A stretch of DNA of 63,244 nt from Acidithiobacillus ferrivorans (GTDB taxonomy: Bacteria; Pseudomonadota; Gammaproteobacteria; Acidithiobacillales; Acidithiobacillaceae), in contig JAAOMR010000047.1 of assembly GCA_018853935.1 (NCBI GenBank), positions 1-63,244 on the forward strand, given 5' to 3'. Of the stretch, positions 1 to 7,978 are shown piece after piece (the stretch's first letter is position 1; the number at the start of each line of letters is the position of its first letter). Under the pieces are notes generated by a model. It did no database searches. It was given only the letters and a program-made list of their open reading frames with translations, and had not been told where the DNA came from. A program made the position numbers and the translations under genes.

Positions 1-107
1 GGGTTGGGCAGATTCAGGGGCGCCTTCCGGAGCAGGTCCGCCGGGATATCGGACGGCAGCCCCGCCACTGGAAAGTGATGATCGCAATCGAAAATGGAAT
101 CGCTCAT
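1..107 (-). CDS. gcvPB: Glycine dehydrogenase (decarboxylating) subunit 2, N-terminal fragment
   Basis: Only the first 35 or so codons lie in the window; the gene runs off the left edge. The peptide contains DIPADLLRKAPLNLP, which matches the conserved N-terminal segment of GcvPB (usual form IPxxLLRKxPPxLP). The subunit forms the PLP-dependent P-protein with GcvPA and decarboxylates glycine in the glycine cleavage system. The ATG overlaps the gcvPA stop as ATGA, so the two are probably translationally coupled. The first 15 or so residues differ from the usual GcvPB start, which I cannot judge from a fragment. Confidence 0.85.
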   Translation of the reverse strand, partial: MSDSIFDCDHHFPVAGLPSDIPADLLRKAPLNLPN

Positions 108-1447
108 AAGGTCTCCAGCACAGCCGTCAGGGCATCGCGATACGCCAGCAGATCGGCCTCTTCCAGCAGTTCCGTCGTGCAAACCAGCAGATCGCCCGCC
201 TCCCCCATCCCCCAGTCTGCCAGCGGAAGTCCCGCCAGCAGACCATGGTCCAGCAGCGCATCCCGCACCAGCACGGCAGCCTGTGGCAGACGCAGCACAA
301 ATTCATGGAAGAAAGGTCCGCCATAAGGCAGGCGCACGCCCGGCACGACCGCCAACAGTTCCCGCAGCCGCACGGCACGTTCATGGCATAGCACCGCCGT
401 CTGCTGCAAGCCATGCCCGCCCAGCGTCGCCATGTGGATGGTCGCTGCCGTCACCATCAGGCCCTGATTGGTGCAGATGTTGCTAGTCGCTTTACCGCGG
501 CGAATATGCTGCTCCCGCGCCTGCAAGGTCAGACAAAAGCCCGCACGGCCTTGCCCGTCCACGGTTTTGGCAACCAGCCGTCCCGGTAACTGCCGCACAT
601 GGATCTTGCGGCAGGCGAGAAAACCAAAGTACGGCCCACCACCGCTCAGGGGAATCCCCAGCGGCTGCCCTTCGCCCACCGCTATATCCGCGCCCTGTGT
701 GCCCCAATCCCCCGGCGCCTTCAGCAGCGCCAAAGCCAGTGGATTGACCACGGCGATAGCCAACAGACCATGGCCATGGGCCCAGTCGGTCAGCGCATCC
801 ACAGACTCCAGCAAACCCAGGGCGTTACTCTGGGGAATAATCAGCGCCGCCGCATCCCCTGCATCCGCGGGCAATATCAGGGTGCCCGCCGTACGGTCAT
901 AGGGCACGCTCACCAACCGGATGTTTTGCAAGCCGAGCACGCTGTCCAACACCCGCCGCCAGCCCGGCAACAGGTTCTCCGGCACCAGCACCGACTTGTC
1001 GCTGCCCCGAATACGCAGCGCCATCAGGCAGGCCTCCGCCAGCCCCGAGGCCCCGTCGTAAAGTGAGGCGTTGCTCACCTCCAATCCGGTCAGCCGCGTG
1101 ATAAAGCTTTGGTATTCATAAACGACCTGCAGCGTACCCTGACTGGCCTCCGGCTGATACGGCGTATAGGCGGAATAAAACTCGCCGCGCCCGGCAATTT
1201 CCCAGACAATGGCTGGGATGTGGTGGGCATAAGCGCCGCCTCCCGCAAAGCAGCGCAACGGCGCATTGCTCAGGGCCCGCCCCTCCAGTTCGCGGTGCAG
1301 GGCCATCTCCGACAGCCCTTCGGGCAAGACCATATCCTGCACTTGCAATTTTGGCGGGATCTCATCAAACAACTGGTCGAGGCGATCAACGCCGACGGCG
1401 GCCAACATGGCCGCCGTCTCCAACCCATCGTGGGGAATATAGGGCAT
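104..1447 (-). CDS. gcvPA: Glycine dehydrogenase (decarboxylating) subunit 1
   Basis: 447 residues, the usual length of the GcvPA half of a split P-protein. It opens with MPYIPHDGLETAAMLAAVGV, typical of the family (YIPxTxxDxxxML), and carries the NASLYDGASGLAEA segment conserved in subunit 1. With GcvPB it decarboxylates glycine and passes the aminomethyl group to lipoyl-GcvH; it acts in the cytoplasm. It starts 4 bases after the gcvH stop and ends in an ATGA overlap with gcvPB, in the order gcvT-gcvH-gcvPA-gcvPB. Confidence 0.96.
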   Translation of the reverse strand: MPYIPHDGLETAAMLAAVGVDRLDQLFDEIPPKLQVQDMVLPEGLSEMALHRELEGRALSNAPLRCFAGGGAYAHHIPAIVWEIAGRGEFYSAYTPYQPEASQGTLQVVYEYQSFITRLTGLEVSNASLYDGASGLAEACLMALRIRGSDKSVLVPENLLPGWRRVLDSVLGLQNIRLVSVPYDRTAGTLILPADAGDAAALIIPQSNALGLLESVDALTDWAHGHGLLAIAVVNPLALALLKAPGDWGTQGADIAVGEGQPLGIPLSGGGPYFGFLACRKIHVRQLPGRLVAKTVDGQGRAGFCLTLQAREQHIRRGKATSNICTNQGLMVTAATIHMATLGGHGLQQTAVLCHERAVRLRELLAVVPGVRLPYGGPFFHEFVLRLPQAAVLVRDALLDHGLLAGLPLADWGMGEAGDLLVCTTELLEEADLLAYRDALTAVLETL

Positions 1448-1451
1448 TTAT

Positions 1452-1835
1452 TTAAGACTCCGCTAATTTACCGTAAGCTGCTGCATCCAAGAGTCCGGCA
1501 CAGGCTGCGGCGTCGGCCTCGACCACCATAATCCAGCCCTGACCATAGGGGTCTTCATTGAGCCACTGCGGGTTATCCCCCAGCCCGTCATTACGCTCCA
1601 CCACCGTGCCATTGACGGGCGCATACAAATCCGCCGCCGCCTTGACCGACTCCAGCACGCCGCAGACTTCGCCACCATGAATCGCCTTGCCGACATCAGG
1701 CACTTCCACATACACCAGATCCCCCAGCAATTCCTGGGCATGATCGGTAATCCCTACCCGGTAGCGTCCGCTCCCCAGATCTTCGACCCACTCATGGGTA
1801 TCGCTGTAACGCAACATCTCCGGAATCTTGCTCAT
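1452..1835 (-). CDS. gcvH: Glycine cleavage system H protein
   Basis: 127 residues, normal for GcvH. The lipoyl-lysine site is visible as GVLESVKAAADLYAP about residue 65, with the upstream THEWV and the downstream GQGWIMVVE segments of the lipoyl domain fold. It shuttles the methylamine group from the P-protein to GcvT. The start ATG overlaps the gcvT stop (ATGA), and gcvPA follows after 4 bases, so it sits inside a tight operon. Confidence 0.97.
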   Translation of the reverse strand: MSKIPEMLRYSDTHEWVEDLGSGRYRVGITDHAQELLGDLVYVEVPDVGKAIHGGEVCGVLESVKAAADLYAPVNGTVVERNDGLGDNPQWLNEDPYGQGWIMVVEADAAACAGLLDAAAYGKLAES

Positions 1836-2959
1836 GCCGCATGCTCCTCAGGAAAAGAAAAAGTTGCCACGCCTTTCCGCCAGAAAGGCGGCTTTACCAC
1901 CAGAGCCGGACGCCGCGCCCCGCGCACCACAACGGCGCATACGGCCCCCGGCTCCAGCACCGCATCGACACGGGCCAGCGCGATACCACACTGCAGGCTG
2001 GGCGAGAAAATACCGCTGGTGATCACCCCACAAGGTTGCCCCAGCGCATCTTCCACCACATAACCATGACGGGGAATCCCCTCACGCATCGCCAGACCAA
2101 TCAATTTGCCGCCATTCCCCGCGGCCAACTGTGCCTCCAGTGCCGCTCGCCCCAGGAAATCCCGCTCTGCGGCACGCAAATCCACCGTCCAGGCCAGATT
2201 GCTCGCGTAAGGCGAAACCGCCGTCGTCATATCCTGACCGTAAAGATCCAGCCCCGCCTCCAGACGCAGACTATCCCGTGCCGCCAACCCGGCTGGCCGC
2301 ACCCCGGCAGCCACCAGCCGATCCGCCAGGCCCGGCAACAAAGTATTCGCAGCGATCACTTCGACACCATCTTCACCGGTATAACCTGTGCGCCCGACGA
2401 AGAAATCACCCTGCTCCAATGCGTGAAAAACCGGCAACTCCGCCAATGCAGGCATCCCCAACACCGTCGCCGCCATGGCCCGCGCTGTGGGACCCTGCAC
2501 CGCTAGAATCCCCAGATCCGGCCGCTTCTGCAGGGTCACCTGCCAACCCTGGGCATCCACCAGGGTCTGCAGGTGCGCCGTGTCCGCCTCCGCCCCGCCC
2601 GCATTCAGCACAATCCGATACCTACCATCTCCACGATGCGTGACAATCAGATCGTCAATAATCCCGCCATCATCTTGCAGCATCGTGCTGTACAGTGCCT
2701 TACCCGGCACCGCATCCAGCTTCGCCACATCGTTGGCCAGGGCATAGCGCAGCAACGTCCGCGCATCCGGTCCACTCAGGTCCAAAGGCCGCATGTGCGA
2801 GACATCAAAAAGCCCCGCCGCCTGCCGCACCGCCTCATGCTCCGCCAATTGCGAACCGTAGTTCAGGGGCATCACCCAACCCGCGAAATCCACCATGCGC
2901 GCGCCATGCGCGACATGCCAGTCATAGAACGCCGTGCGCTGTGCTGAGATCGTGCTCAT
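1832..2959 (-). CDS. gcvT: Glycine cleavage system aminomethyltransferase T protein
   Basis: Starting at the ATG at 2959 gives 375 residues, beginning MSTISAQRTAFYDWHVAHGA, the conserved T-protein N-terminus; a GTG 51 bases upstream would add an unconserved leader and was not used. The FDVSHM motif and the GYTGEDG motif (folate-binding region) are present. It transfers the methylene group from H-protein to tetrahydrofolate and releases ammonia. The 89 bases to yajQ contain no recognisable glycine riboswitch, so expression probably comes from further upstream. Confidence 0.96.
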   Translation of the reverse strand: MSTISAQRTAFYDWHVAHGARMVDFAGWVMPLNYGSQLAEHEAVRQAAGLFDVSHMRPLDLSGPDARTLLRYALANDVAKLDAVPGKALYSTMLQDDGGIIDDLIVTHRGDGRYRIVLNAGGAEADTAHLQTLVDAQGWQVTLQKRPDLGILAVQGPTARAMAATVLGMPALAELPVFHALEQGDFFVGRTGYTGEDGVEVIAANTLLPGLADRLVAAGVRPAGLAARDSLRLEAGLDLYGQDMTTAVSPYASNLAWTVDLRAAERDFLGRAALEAQLAAGNGGKLIGLAMREGIPRHGYVVEDALGQPCGVITSGIFSPSLQCGIALARVDAVLEPGAVCAVVVRGARRPALVVKPPFWRKGVATFSFPEEHAA

Positions 2960-3048
2960 AAAACGGCCGCCGCCGTCACGCCCGGCACCTCTGCAATGAG
3001 CGCTGCCCACTTTGTCTTATTCATGCCATCCCTCTTTAATGCTTGCGA

Positions 3049-3534
3049 TTAGTCCCGGAAGTTATTGAATTGTATTGGCAGACCAAAATCGTGCCCCCGC
3101 AGCGCGGCGATAGCAGCCTGCAGCTCGTCCCGGCTCTTGCCGGACACCCGCAACTGGTCTCCCTGAATACTGCCCTGCGCCTTGAACTTACCGTCCTTCA
3201 GGAACTTGATCATGCGCTTGGACACTTCTGTCTCCAACCCGACTTTCAGGCCCAGCACCTGCCGCTCCATTCCACCCGCCGCAGACGCTACTTTACCCAC
3301 ATCCAGTGCCTGCAAATCCACCCCGCGCTTCACCATACGCATTGAGAGCAAATCAATCATCTGCCCCAGCTTGTATTCATCTTCAGCGACCAGGATGATC
3401 TCCTTCTCCTTGCGCTCCATCGACGCCTTGCTGCCCTTAAAGTCATAGCGGGTGTTTATTTCCTTAACCGTTGTATGCAGGGCATTATCCACTTCCTGCA
3501 TATCCACTTCAGACACCACATCAAAACTTGGCAT
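3049..3534 (-). CDS. yajQ: YajQ family nucleotide-binding protein (DUF520)
   Basis: 161 residues, standard length. It opens [18 protein letters not shown], the family signature, and has the [14 protein letters not shown] segment. Members fold as two ferredoxin-like domains and bind nucleotides; some Xanthomonas and Pseudomonas members bind cyclic di-GMP. Whether this one does cannot be seen from sequence. It lies 11 bases downstream of moaE and 89 bases upstream of gcvT, and could be part of one long transcript. Confidence 0.93.
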   Translation of the reverse strand: MPSFDVVSEVDMQEVDNALHTTVKEINTRYDFKGSKASMERKEKEIILVAEDEYKLGQMIDLLSMRMVKRGVDLQALDVGKVASAAGGMERQVLGLKVGLETEVSKRMIKFLKDGKFKAQGSIQGDQLRVSGKSRDELQAAIAALRGHDFGLPIQFNNFRD

Positions 3535-3545
3535 AGAATCTCACT

Positions 3546-4031
3546 TCAACTTGTGTGTACATGGGAATAGGGAACATGGGTGTGACCCTCGCGACCCCCG
3601 GCACGGCAGCCTGGACAATCGGTCACCCAGCGCACGCCCGCAAGGGTGATCTCTTTTTTCCAGAAAGGTGCGCTGGTTTTCAGGACATCCATCAAAAAGC
3701 GGCAGGCATCAAAGGCCGCCGCCCGGTGCCGCGACCAGACCGCCACCATCACAATGTTGTCCTGGGGCGCCAGATGCCCATAACGATGAATAATCAGGCT
3801 ATCGAGAATATCATAGCGCCGGGCTGCCTCGGCACTGATGCGCTCCAGTTCGCGCTCCGTCATCCCCGGATAATGCTCGATCTCCATGGCCAAAATATCT
3901 GCCGCCTCGCTATAATCGCGCACCGTCCCGATAAAAGTAACCGAACCACCCGCCCCGGCAATGGCATCCACTGGATAAGCCGCCATCTCCGCCATGGGCT
4001 CAAAATCTTCCTGCTGAACCTTAATAATCAC
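3546..4031 (-). CDS. moaE: Molybdopterin synthase catalytic subunit MoaE
   Basis: 161 residues. The MoaE signatures are clear: GAGGSVTFIGTVRD near residue 27, the HYPGMTERELERI segment, the HRYGHL segment, and the lysine-rich KTSAPFWKKE stretch near residue 115 that carries the catalytic lysine. It transfers sulfur from thiocarboxylated MoaD to precursor Z. The start is GTG, preceded by AGGTGG at good spacing, 2 bases after the moaD stop. The C-terminal tail after DCPGC is longer than usual and unremarkable. Confidence 0.95.
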   Translation of the reverse strand: MIIKVQQEDFEPMAEMAAYPVDAIAGAGGSVTFIGTVRDYSEAADILAMEIEHYPGMTERELERISAEAARRYDILDSLIIHRYGHLAPQDNIVMVAVWSRHRAAAFDACRFLMDVLKTSAPFWKKEITLAGVRWVTDCPGCRAGGREGHTHVPYSHVHTS

Positions 4032-4033
4032 AA

Positions 4034-4276
4034 CTAACCACCTGTTACTGGCGGAAAAAATGCCACCTCATCGCCATCATGCACCACCCCAGAGAAAGGT
4101 ACATGCTGCAAATTCACCGCGGCCAGCAGATGCGCGTCTTGCAGCAGCACACCGGTCGCATCTTCCGCCAGCAACAGCACCTCCGCCACCGTTACGCCCC
4201 CCTCCGGGATCAGCAAGGATATTTCCCCCACTCCAACACGCTCGCGCACGCTGGCAAAAAACTTCACATAGATCAT
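4034..4276 (-). CDS. moaD: Molybdopterin synthase sulfur carrier subunit MoaD
   Basis: Choosing the ATG at 4276 gives 80 residues, beginning MIYVKFFASVRERVG like other MoaD proteins, and ending FFPPVTGG with the Gly-Gly C-terminus that is adenylated and thiocarboxylated. A 19-residue upstream extension in the same frame overlaps the sohB leader and is not conserved. First gene of the minus-strand run moaD-moaE-yajQ-gcv; the roughly 106 bases to the divergent sohB start must hold promoters for both directions. Confidence 0.94.
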   Translation of the reverse strand: MIYVKFFASVRERVGVGEISLLIPEGGVTVAEVLLLAEDATGVLLQDAHLLAAVNLQHVPFSGVVHDGDEVAFFPPVTGG

Positions 4277-4382
4277 GAAAAGAAACACCTCAGCAAGAAG
4301 CAAAATGATAAGCCTGCACGCGTCAGCCATCAACCATATCCGAAATCTTTACAGCTATCGTCTTTCCGCCTATCTTTGCGCC

Positions 4383-5384
4383 ATGGAAACCTTCTTCAGT
4401 CACTATCTGCTTTTCCTCGCCGACACCGTCACCATCGTGGTCGCCTTGCTTATCGTTGCGGGCGGCATCACCGCTATTGCCGTGAGCAAACGTAAAAACC
4501 CCACATCAGGGCAGGTGCAGGTCAGCGACCTGCGCAAGCAACTAGAACAATCCAGTGAAAATGTCCAGCAATACCGGCTGGATAAAAAAGCCCTGAAAGC
4601 CCATCAAAAGACCCTCAAAAAAGACCGCAAAGACAAGGCTAAAGATCCCATTACCGAAAGCTGTACTTATCTGCTCGATTTTAAGGGCGACATCCGCGCC
4701 TCTGCCGTCAGCGCCCTGCGTGAAGAAATCTCCGCCATTATTCAGGCCACCAAACCCGGCGACGCCGTCTTGCTCCGCTTAGAAAGCGGCGGCGGCATGG
4801 TCAATACCTACGGCCTCGCCGCGGCCCAGATATTGCGCCTGCGCGCCGCCAAAATCCATGTCACGGCACTGGTCGACGCTGTCGCCGCGAGTGGCGGCTA
4901 CATGATGGCCGTCACTGCCGACCGCATTGTCGCCAGCCCTTTTGCCCTCATCGGCTCCATTGGCGTGGTCGCACAAATCCCCAACTTCCACCGCTGGCTG
5001 CAAGACCGCAACATCGACTGGGAACAGTTCACCGCAGGCAAATTCAAACGCACGGTCACCCTATTCGGCGAGAATACCGACAGCGGGCGAGCCAAGCTGC
5101 GCGAAGAACTGGAAGAAACCCATGCCCTGTTCCGCGAATTTGTGCAGCAGTACCGCCCGCAACTGGATTTAGAGCAGGTGGCCACCGGCGAGGCCTGGCT
5201 GGGGAGCAAGGCCTTACAACTAGGACTGGTAGATCAGCTCGCCACCAGCGACGAAATTATTCTGGAAGCGGCACAAAAGGGCAAAGTGCTCACCCTCCAT
5301 TACCAGCGCCAAAAGACATTCCCCCAACGTCTCGGCCTCGCCGCCCAGCAAAGCTGGGATAAGCTCTGGCAAACACCACTCTGA
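4383..5384 (+). CDS. sohB: SohB-type inner-membrane S49 peptidase
   Basis: The ATG at 4383 gives 333 residues beginning METFFSHYLLFLADTV, matching the SohB N-terminal membrane helix (residues 1-30); an in-frame ATG at 4275 would add 36 poorly conserved residues and overlap moaD. The S49 protease core is present: VAASGGYMMA with the catalytic serine near residue 200 and TAGKFKRT with the catalytic lysine near residue 250, both followed by SohB-specific sequence (FGENTDSGR, QVATGEAW). It is a membrane-anchored signal-peptide-peptidase-like protease with its active site probably in the periplasm. A charged, lysine-rich linker (residues 65-100) separates helix and protease. Transcribed divergently from moaD. 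Confidence 0.94.
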   Translation: METFFSHYLLFLADTVTIVVALLIVAGGITAIAVSKRKNPTSGQVQVSDLRKQLEQSSENVQQYRLDKKALKAHQKTLKKDRKDKAKDPITESCTYLLDFKGDIRASAVSALREEISAIIQATKPGDAVLLRLESGGGMVNTYGLAAAQILRLRAAKIHVTALVDAVAASGGYMMAVTADRIVASPFALIGSIGVVAQIPNFHRWLQDRNIDWEQFTAGKFKRTVTLFGENTDSGRAKLREELEETHALFREFVQQYRPQLDLEQVATGEAWLGSKALQLGLVDQLATSDEIILEAAQKGKVLTLHYQRQKTFPQRLGLAAQQSWDKLWQTPL

Positions 5385-5542
5385 AGCAGTCCATGCTAAG
5401 GATATCCCTTGTCGCGGCGAATACCGGAACACCACCCAGAACCTCAGAATCCAAGCCTACATCTCCGGCGAATTTGCCGTTATATGACCCGCGATCAGTG
5501 CGATTGTTCTATTTATTTCCCTTTACAGCTATTACCAAACGG

Positions 5543-5944
5543 CTATCCTGATGCTTCGGTCTTCCGCACCGATACCCGCTTCTGCCACGCCATTATCGCG
5601 TCAACAACTTCCTGATCAAAGTCCATGATTTCGTGTTCTTTTACTAGTTGTTTCGCCGCCTGAACCTGCGTATTAATCTGCCAGGTTCGCGAAATATTCT
5701 GGAAATAGGGGTCGGCATCCAGATAGCAATTTTCTTGAGGCAAGGCACGCTTCAATTTGAGTGGCTTACCTTCTTCAGCACGGCACAGTACGGTTTTTGA
5801 ATTAATTTCTGCTACGGCATACGCCCGTAGTGCCATTATCGTCCCGCTGTAGGGCACATGCTCCACAAGCCAAAACTTATCCCCCACTTCGGCATCGGCG
5901 AAATCCAGATATTTACCGTATGCATTTCCCGTTGCAATTAACAT
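5543..5944 (-). CDS. Hypothetical protein, 133 residues
   Basis: I do not recognise this protein. It is soluble, without signal peptide or membrane segment, with a mixed alpha/beta first half (residues 1-60, several VEH and VAEIN strand-like segments) and a charged helical second half (residues 85-130) ending in a basic region. It starts 12 bases after the DUF423 gene stop on the same strand, so the two probably share a transcript. The codon use and clean frame suggest it is real. The 158 bases between its stop and the sohB stop show no clear terminator. Confidence 0.65.
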   Translation of the reverse strand: MLIATGNAYGKYLDFADAEVGDKFWLVEHVPYSGTIMALRAYAVAEINSKTVLCRAEEGKPLKLKRALPQENCYLDADPYFQNISRTWQINTQVQAAKQLVKEHEIMDFDQEVVDAIMAWQKRVSVRKTEASG

Positions 5945-5956
5945 AGTTATCCCTCT

Positions 5957-6373
5957 CTACGTTGCGGATGCCCGCCACATGCTCAGCGCGAGCAGCAGCC
6001 AGGAAAGAATCAGCGTTATTCCACCCACGGGTGCAAAAAAAGCCCAAGATACGTCGCCGGTCAGCGTCAGCAGATAGAGTCCGCCACAGAACAGTAGCGT
6101 ACCCAAGGCCATCAGTCCTCCTGCCGCATAAAGCAAGCGCCGTTTGCCATACTGGCGGATCAACACGCCGATGAACAACAGACCGAGCCCGTGATAAATC
6201 TGAAAACGATTCGCAATATCGTAAATATGCAAGTCCTCGGCACTCACCCGGCCAGCCACCAGATGATCTCCTGCCGCGCCGAAAATCACCGCCAGGGCCA
6301 TCACCAATGCGCCCAGTGCTACAAAACGCCCACCCCACCGCGCCGCCGCAGTCCCTATCAAACATTCCGCCAT
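5957..6373 (-). CDS. DUF423 family small membrane protein
   Basis: 138 residues with four hydrophobic helices (about residues 13-33, 60-78, 82-102 and 108-132). The pattern FVALGALVMALAVIFGAAGDH, then FQIYHGLGLL, and a helix with FCGGLYLL, then APVGGITLI is the DUF423 (YgdD-like) signature. Inner-membrane protein of unknown function. It is the first gene of a two-gene minus-strand unit with the 133-residue hypothetical gene, and is divergent from the SDR gene at 6500. Confidence 0.88.
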   Translation of the reverse strand: MAECLIGTAAARWGGRFVALGALVMALAVIFGAAGDHLVAGRVSAEDLHIYDIANRFQIYHGLGLLFIGVLIRQYGKRRLLYAAGGLMALGTLLFCGGLYLLTLTGDVSWAFFAPVGGITLILSWLLLALSMWRASAT

Positions 6374-6499
6374 ACTATTCTCCTTGCCAGCACTCTGCGT
6401 TTATAGCCCATGTGCGAGGCCGGGTTCAAATACGGGTGTATCCATCCACACCTTTCATAAGCCTGTGCTATGCTTGGCAACGCAATTTCAGGAGGCATC

Positions 6500-7546
6500 A
6501 TGGCAACACATAAGATTTGCATTCTCGGCGGCAGCGGTTTTGTCGGGCGTCATCTGGCTGAGCGTTTAAGTCAGGGCGGGCACTCGGTACGCATTCTGAC
6601 GCGTAACCGCGAGCGCAACCGTGAAAACCTGCTGGTGCTCCCCGGCGTGGAAGTGGTTGAGGCTGATGTCCATGACCCCATCGCCTTAGAAAAACAACTC
6701 GAAGGATGCAATGTAGTCATCAACCTCGTTGGTATCCTCAATGAAAACAAGCCCGGCCGCGAAGATTATCCGCCCGAGCGACATGGTGATTTCGAGAAAA
6801 ATCACATAGAGCTGCCGCGCTTGGTGGCGAATACCTGCGGACATCTGGGCATTCCGCGTCTGCTCCACATGAGCGCCTTAGGGGCCAATCCCATTGGTCC
6901 CAGTGCCTATCTGCGATCCAAGGGGATTGGTGAGGAGATCATCCGCCAGTCTGGTGAGAACAGCGCGGAAATGGGTCACTTTAATTACCTGACTGGCCCA
7001 AAACTACTCTGGGGTCGCGGTCTGAAGGTAACGTCTTTCCGCCCTTCGGTGATTTTTGGTGAAGGAGACCGCTTTTTTAACCGCTTCGCTCAGTTGCTGC
7101 GCAGCATCCCTTTTTTCATTCCCATGGCTGGCACCAACGCCAAAATGCAGCCGGTCTGGGTAGAGGACGTGGTCAGTGCCTACGTGCAGTCCATTGATGA
7201 TGAAAAAACCTATGGCAAGGCCTATGACTTGTGCGGTCCCAAGGTGTACACCCTCGGCGAACTGATGGCTTACACCCAGAGCCTGATTGGCACCCATCGT
7301 GCCATCGTGCCCCTCGGTAACTTTGTCGGTAACCTGCAAGCCAGTATCATGGAGAAGCTGCCGGGCAAAGTGCTCACGCGCGATAATTTGCGTTCCCTGT
7401 CCGTAGACAATATATGCACCCGGAAGGATCTGGCTGACGTATTTCATATTCAGGCCACCGCCATTGAGAGCGTGGTACCCGGCTATCTGAGGAAAAAAGG
7501 TGCCCGTGCGGAGCGTCTGGCCGAAATCCGCAACCGGCGCGCCTAA
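6500..7546 (+). CDS. NAD-dependent epimerase/dehydratase, NDUFA9-like
   Basis: The ATG at 6500 follows a strong ribosome site (GGAGG) and gives 348 residues. The N-terminal Rossmann motif GGSGFVGRHLAERL (residues 10-22), VINLVGILNE and the LRSKGIGEEIIR segment (lysine in place of the usual SDR YxxxK region) place it in the atypical SDR family related to the complex I subunit NDUFA9, common in proteobacteria next to no particular pathway. Likely binds NAD(P)H; the substrate cannot be inferred. It ends 12 bases from the convergent Sel1 gene. Confidence 0.88.
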   Translation: MATHKICILGGSGFVGRHLAERLSQGGHSVRILTRNRERNRENLLVLPGVEVVEADVHDPIALEKQLEGCNVVINLVGILNENKPGREDYPPERHGDFEKNHIELPRLVANTCGHLGIPRLLHMSALGANPIGPSAYLRSKGIGEEIIRQSGENSAEMGHFNYLTGPKLLWGRGLKVTSFRPSVIFGEGDRFFNRFAQLLRSIPFFIPMAGTNAKMQPVWVEDVVSAYVQSIDDEKTYGKAYDLCGPKVYTLGELMAYTQSLIGTHRAIVPLGNFVGNLQASIMEKLPGKVLTRDNLRSLSVDNICTRKDLADVFHIQATAIESVVPGYLRKKGARAERLAEIRNRRA

Positions 7547-7558
7547 ACACCAAGCCAG

Positions 7559-7978
7559 CTAATGGGTGGGTGAGCCGGCATCTCCCCGCCCAAAGGTGTC
7601 CAGAAGTTCTGCAGCGACATCTCCGGACACTTCACCGAGGACAGCCGTCATTCCGGCCAGGGCACGGCTGTCCCCTTGACCTGCTGCCAGACTGAACAGT
7701 TCGTAGGCATAGTGCAGATCCCTGCGCAGCCCTATCCCCTGATAAAACATCAATCCTAAATTAAACTGGGCGGGCGCATCGCCCTGATCTGCTGCCGCCC
7801 CGTACCATCTGGCGGCTTCCAGATAGTCCTGTTGAACTTCAATGCCTTCGGCATATTTCACGCCCATATTGAATTGCGCCACTGGGTCACCCGCTTGTGC
7901 CCGTTCCTGCAAGTCGCGCAAGCTGCGGATACCCGCCAGAGCCATCAGATCCAGGGATTCGCCGCCCTTAGTCATCAC
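7559..7978 (-). CDS. Sel1-repeat (TPR-like) protein
   Basis: 139 residues carrying two clear Sel1 repeats: PVAQFNMGVKYAEG...YLEAARWYGAAADQG (about residues 32-68) and APAQFNLGLMFYQG...YAYELFSLAAGQG (about residues 69-105). Such helical repeats mediate protein-protein contacts. No signal peptide, so probably cytoplasmic. Its start overlaps the opgH stop by 4 bases, making it the last gene of the opgG-orf168-opgH operon and suggesting a role linked to glucan synthesis, which is inference. Confidence 0.88.
   Translation of the reverse strand: MMTKGGESLDLMALAGIRSLRDLQERAQAGDPVAQFNMGVKYAEGIEVQQDYLEAARWYGAAADQGDAPAQFNLGLMFYQGIGLRRDLHYAYELFSLAAGQGDSRALAGMTAVLGEVSGDVAAELLDTFGRGDAGSPTH

Noticed and set aside
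6405-6460. tRNA-like GGTTCAAAT element before 6500
   Set aside because: Only the T-arm resemblance is present; no acceptor stem or other arms can be folded around it.
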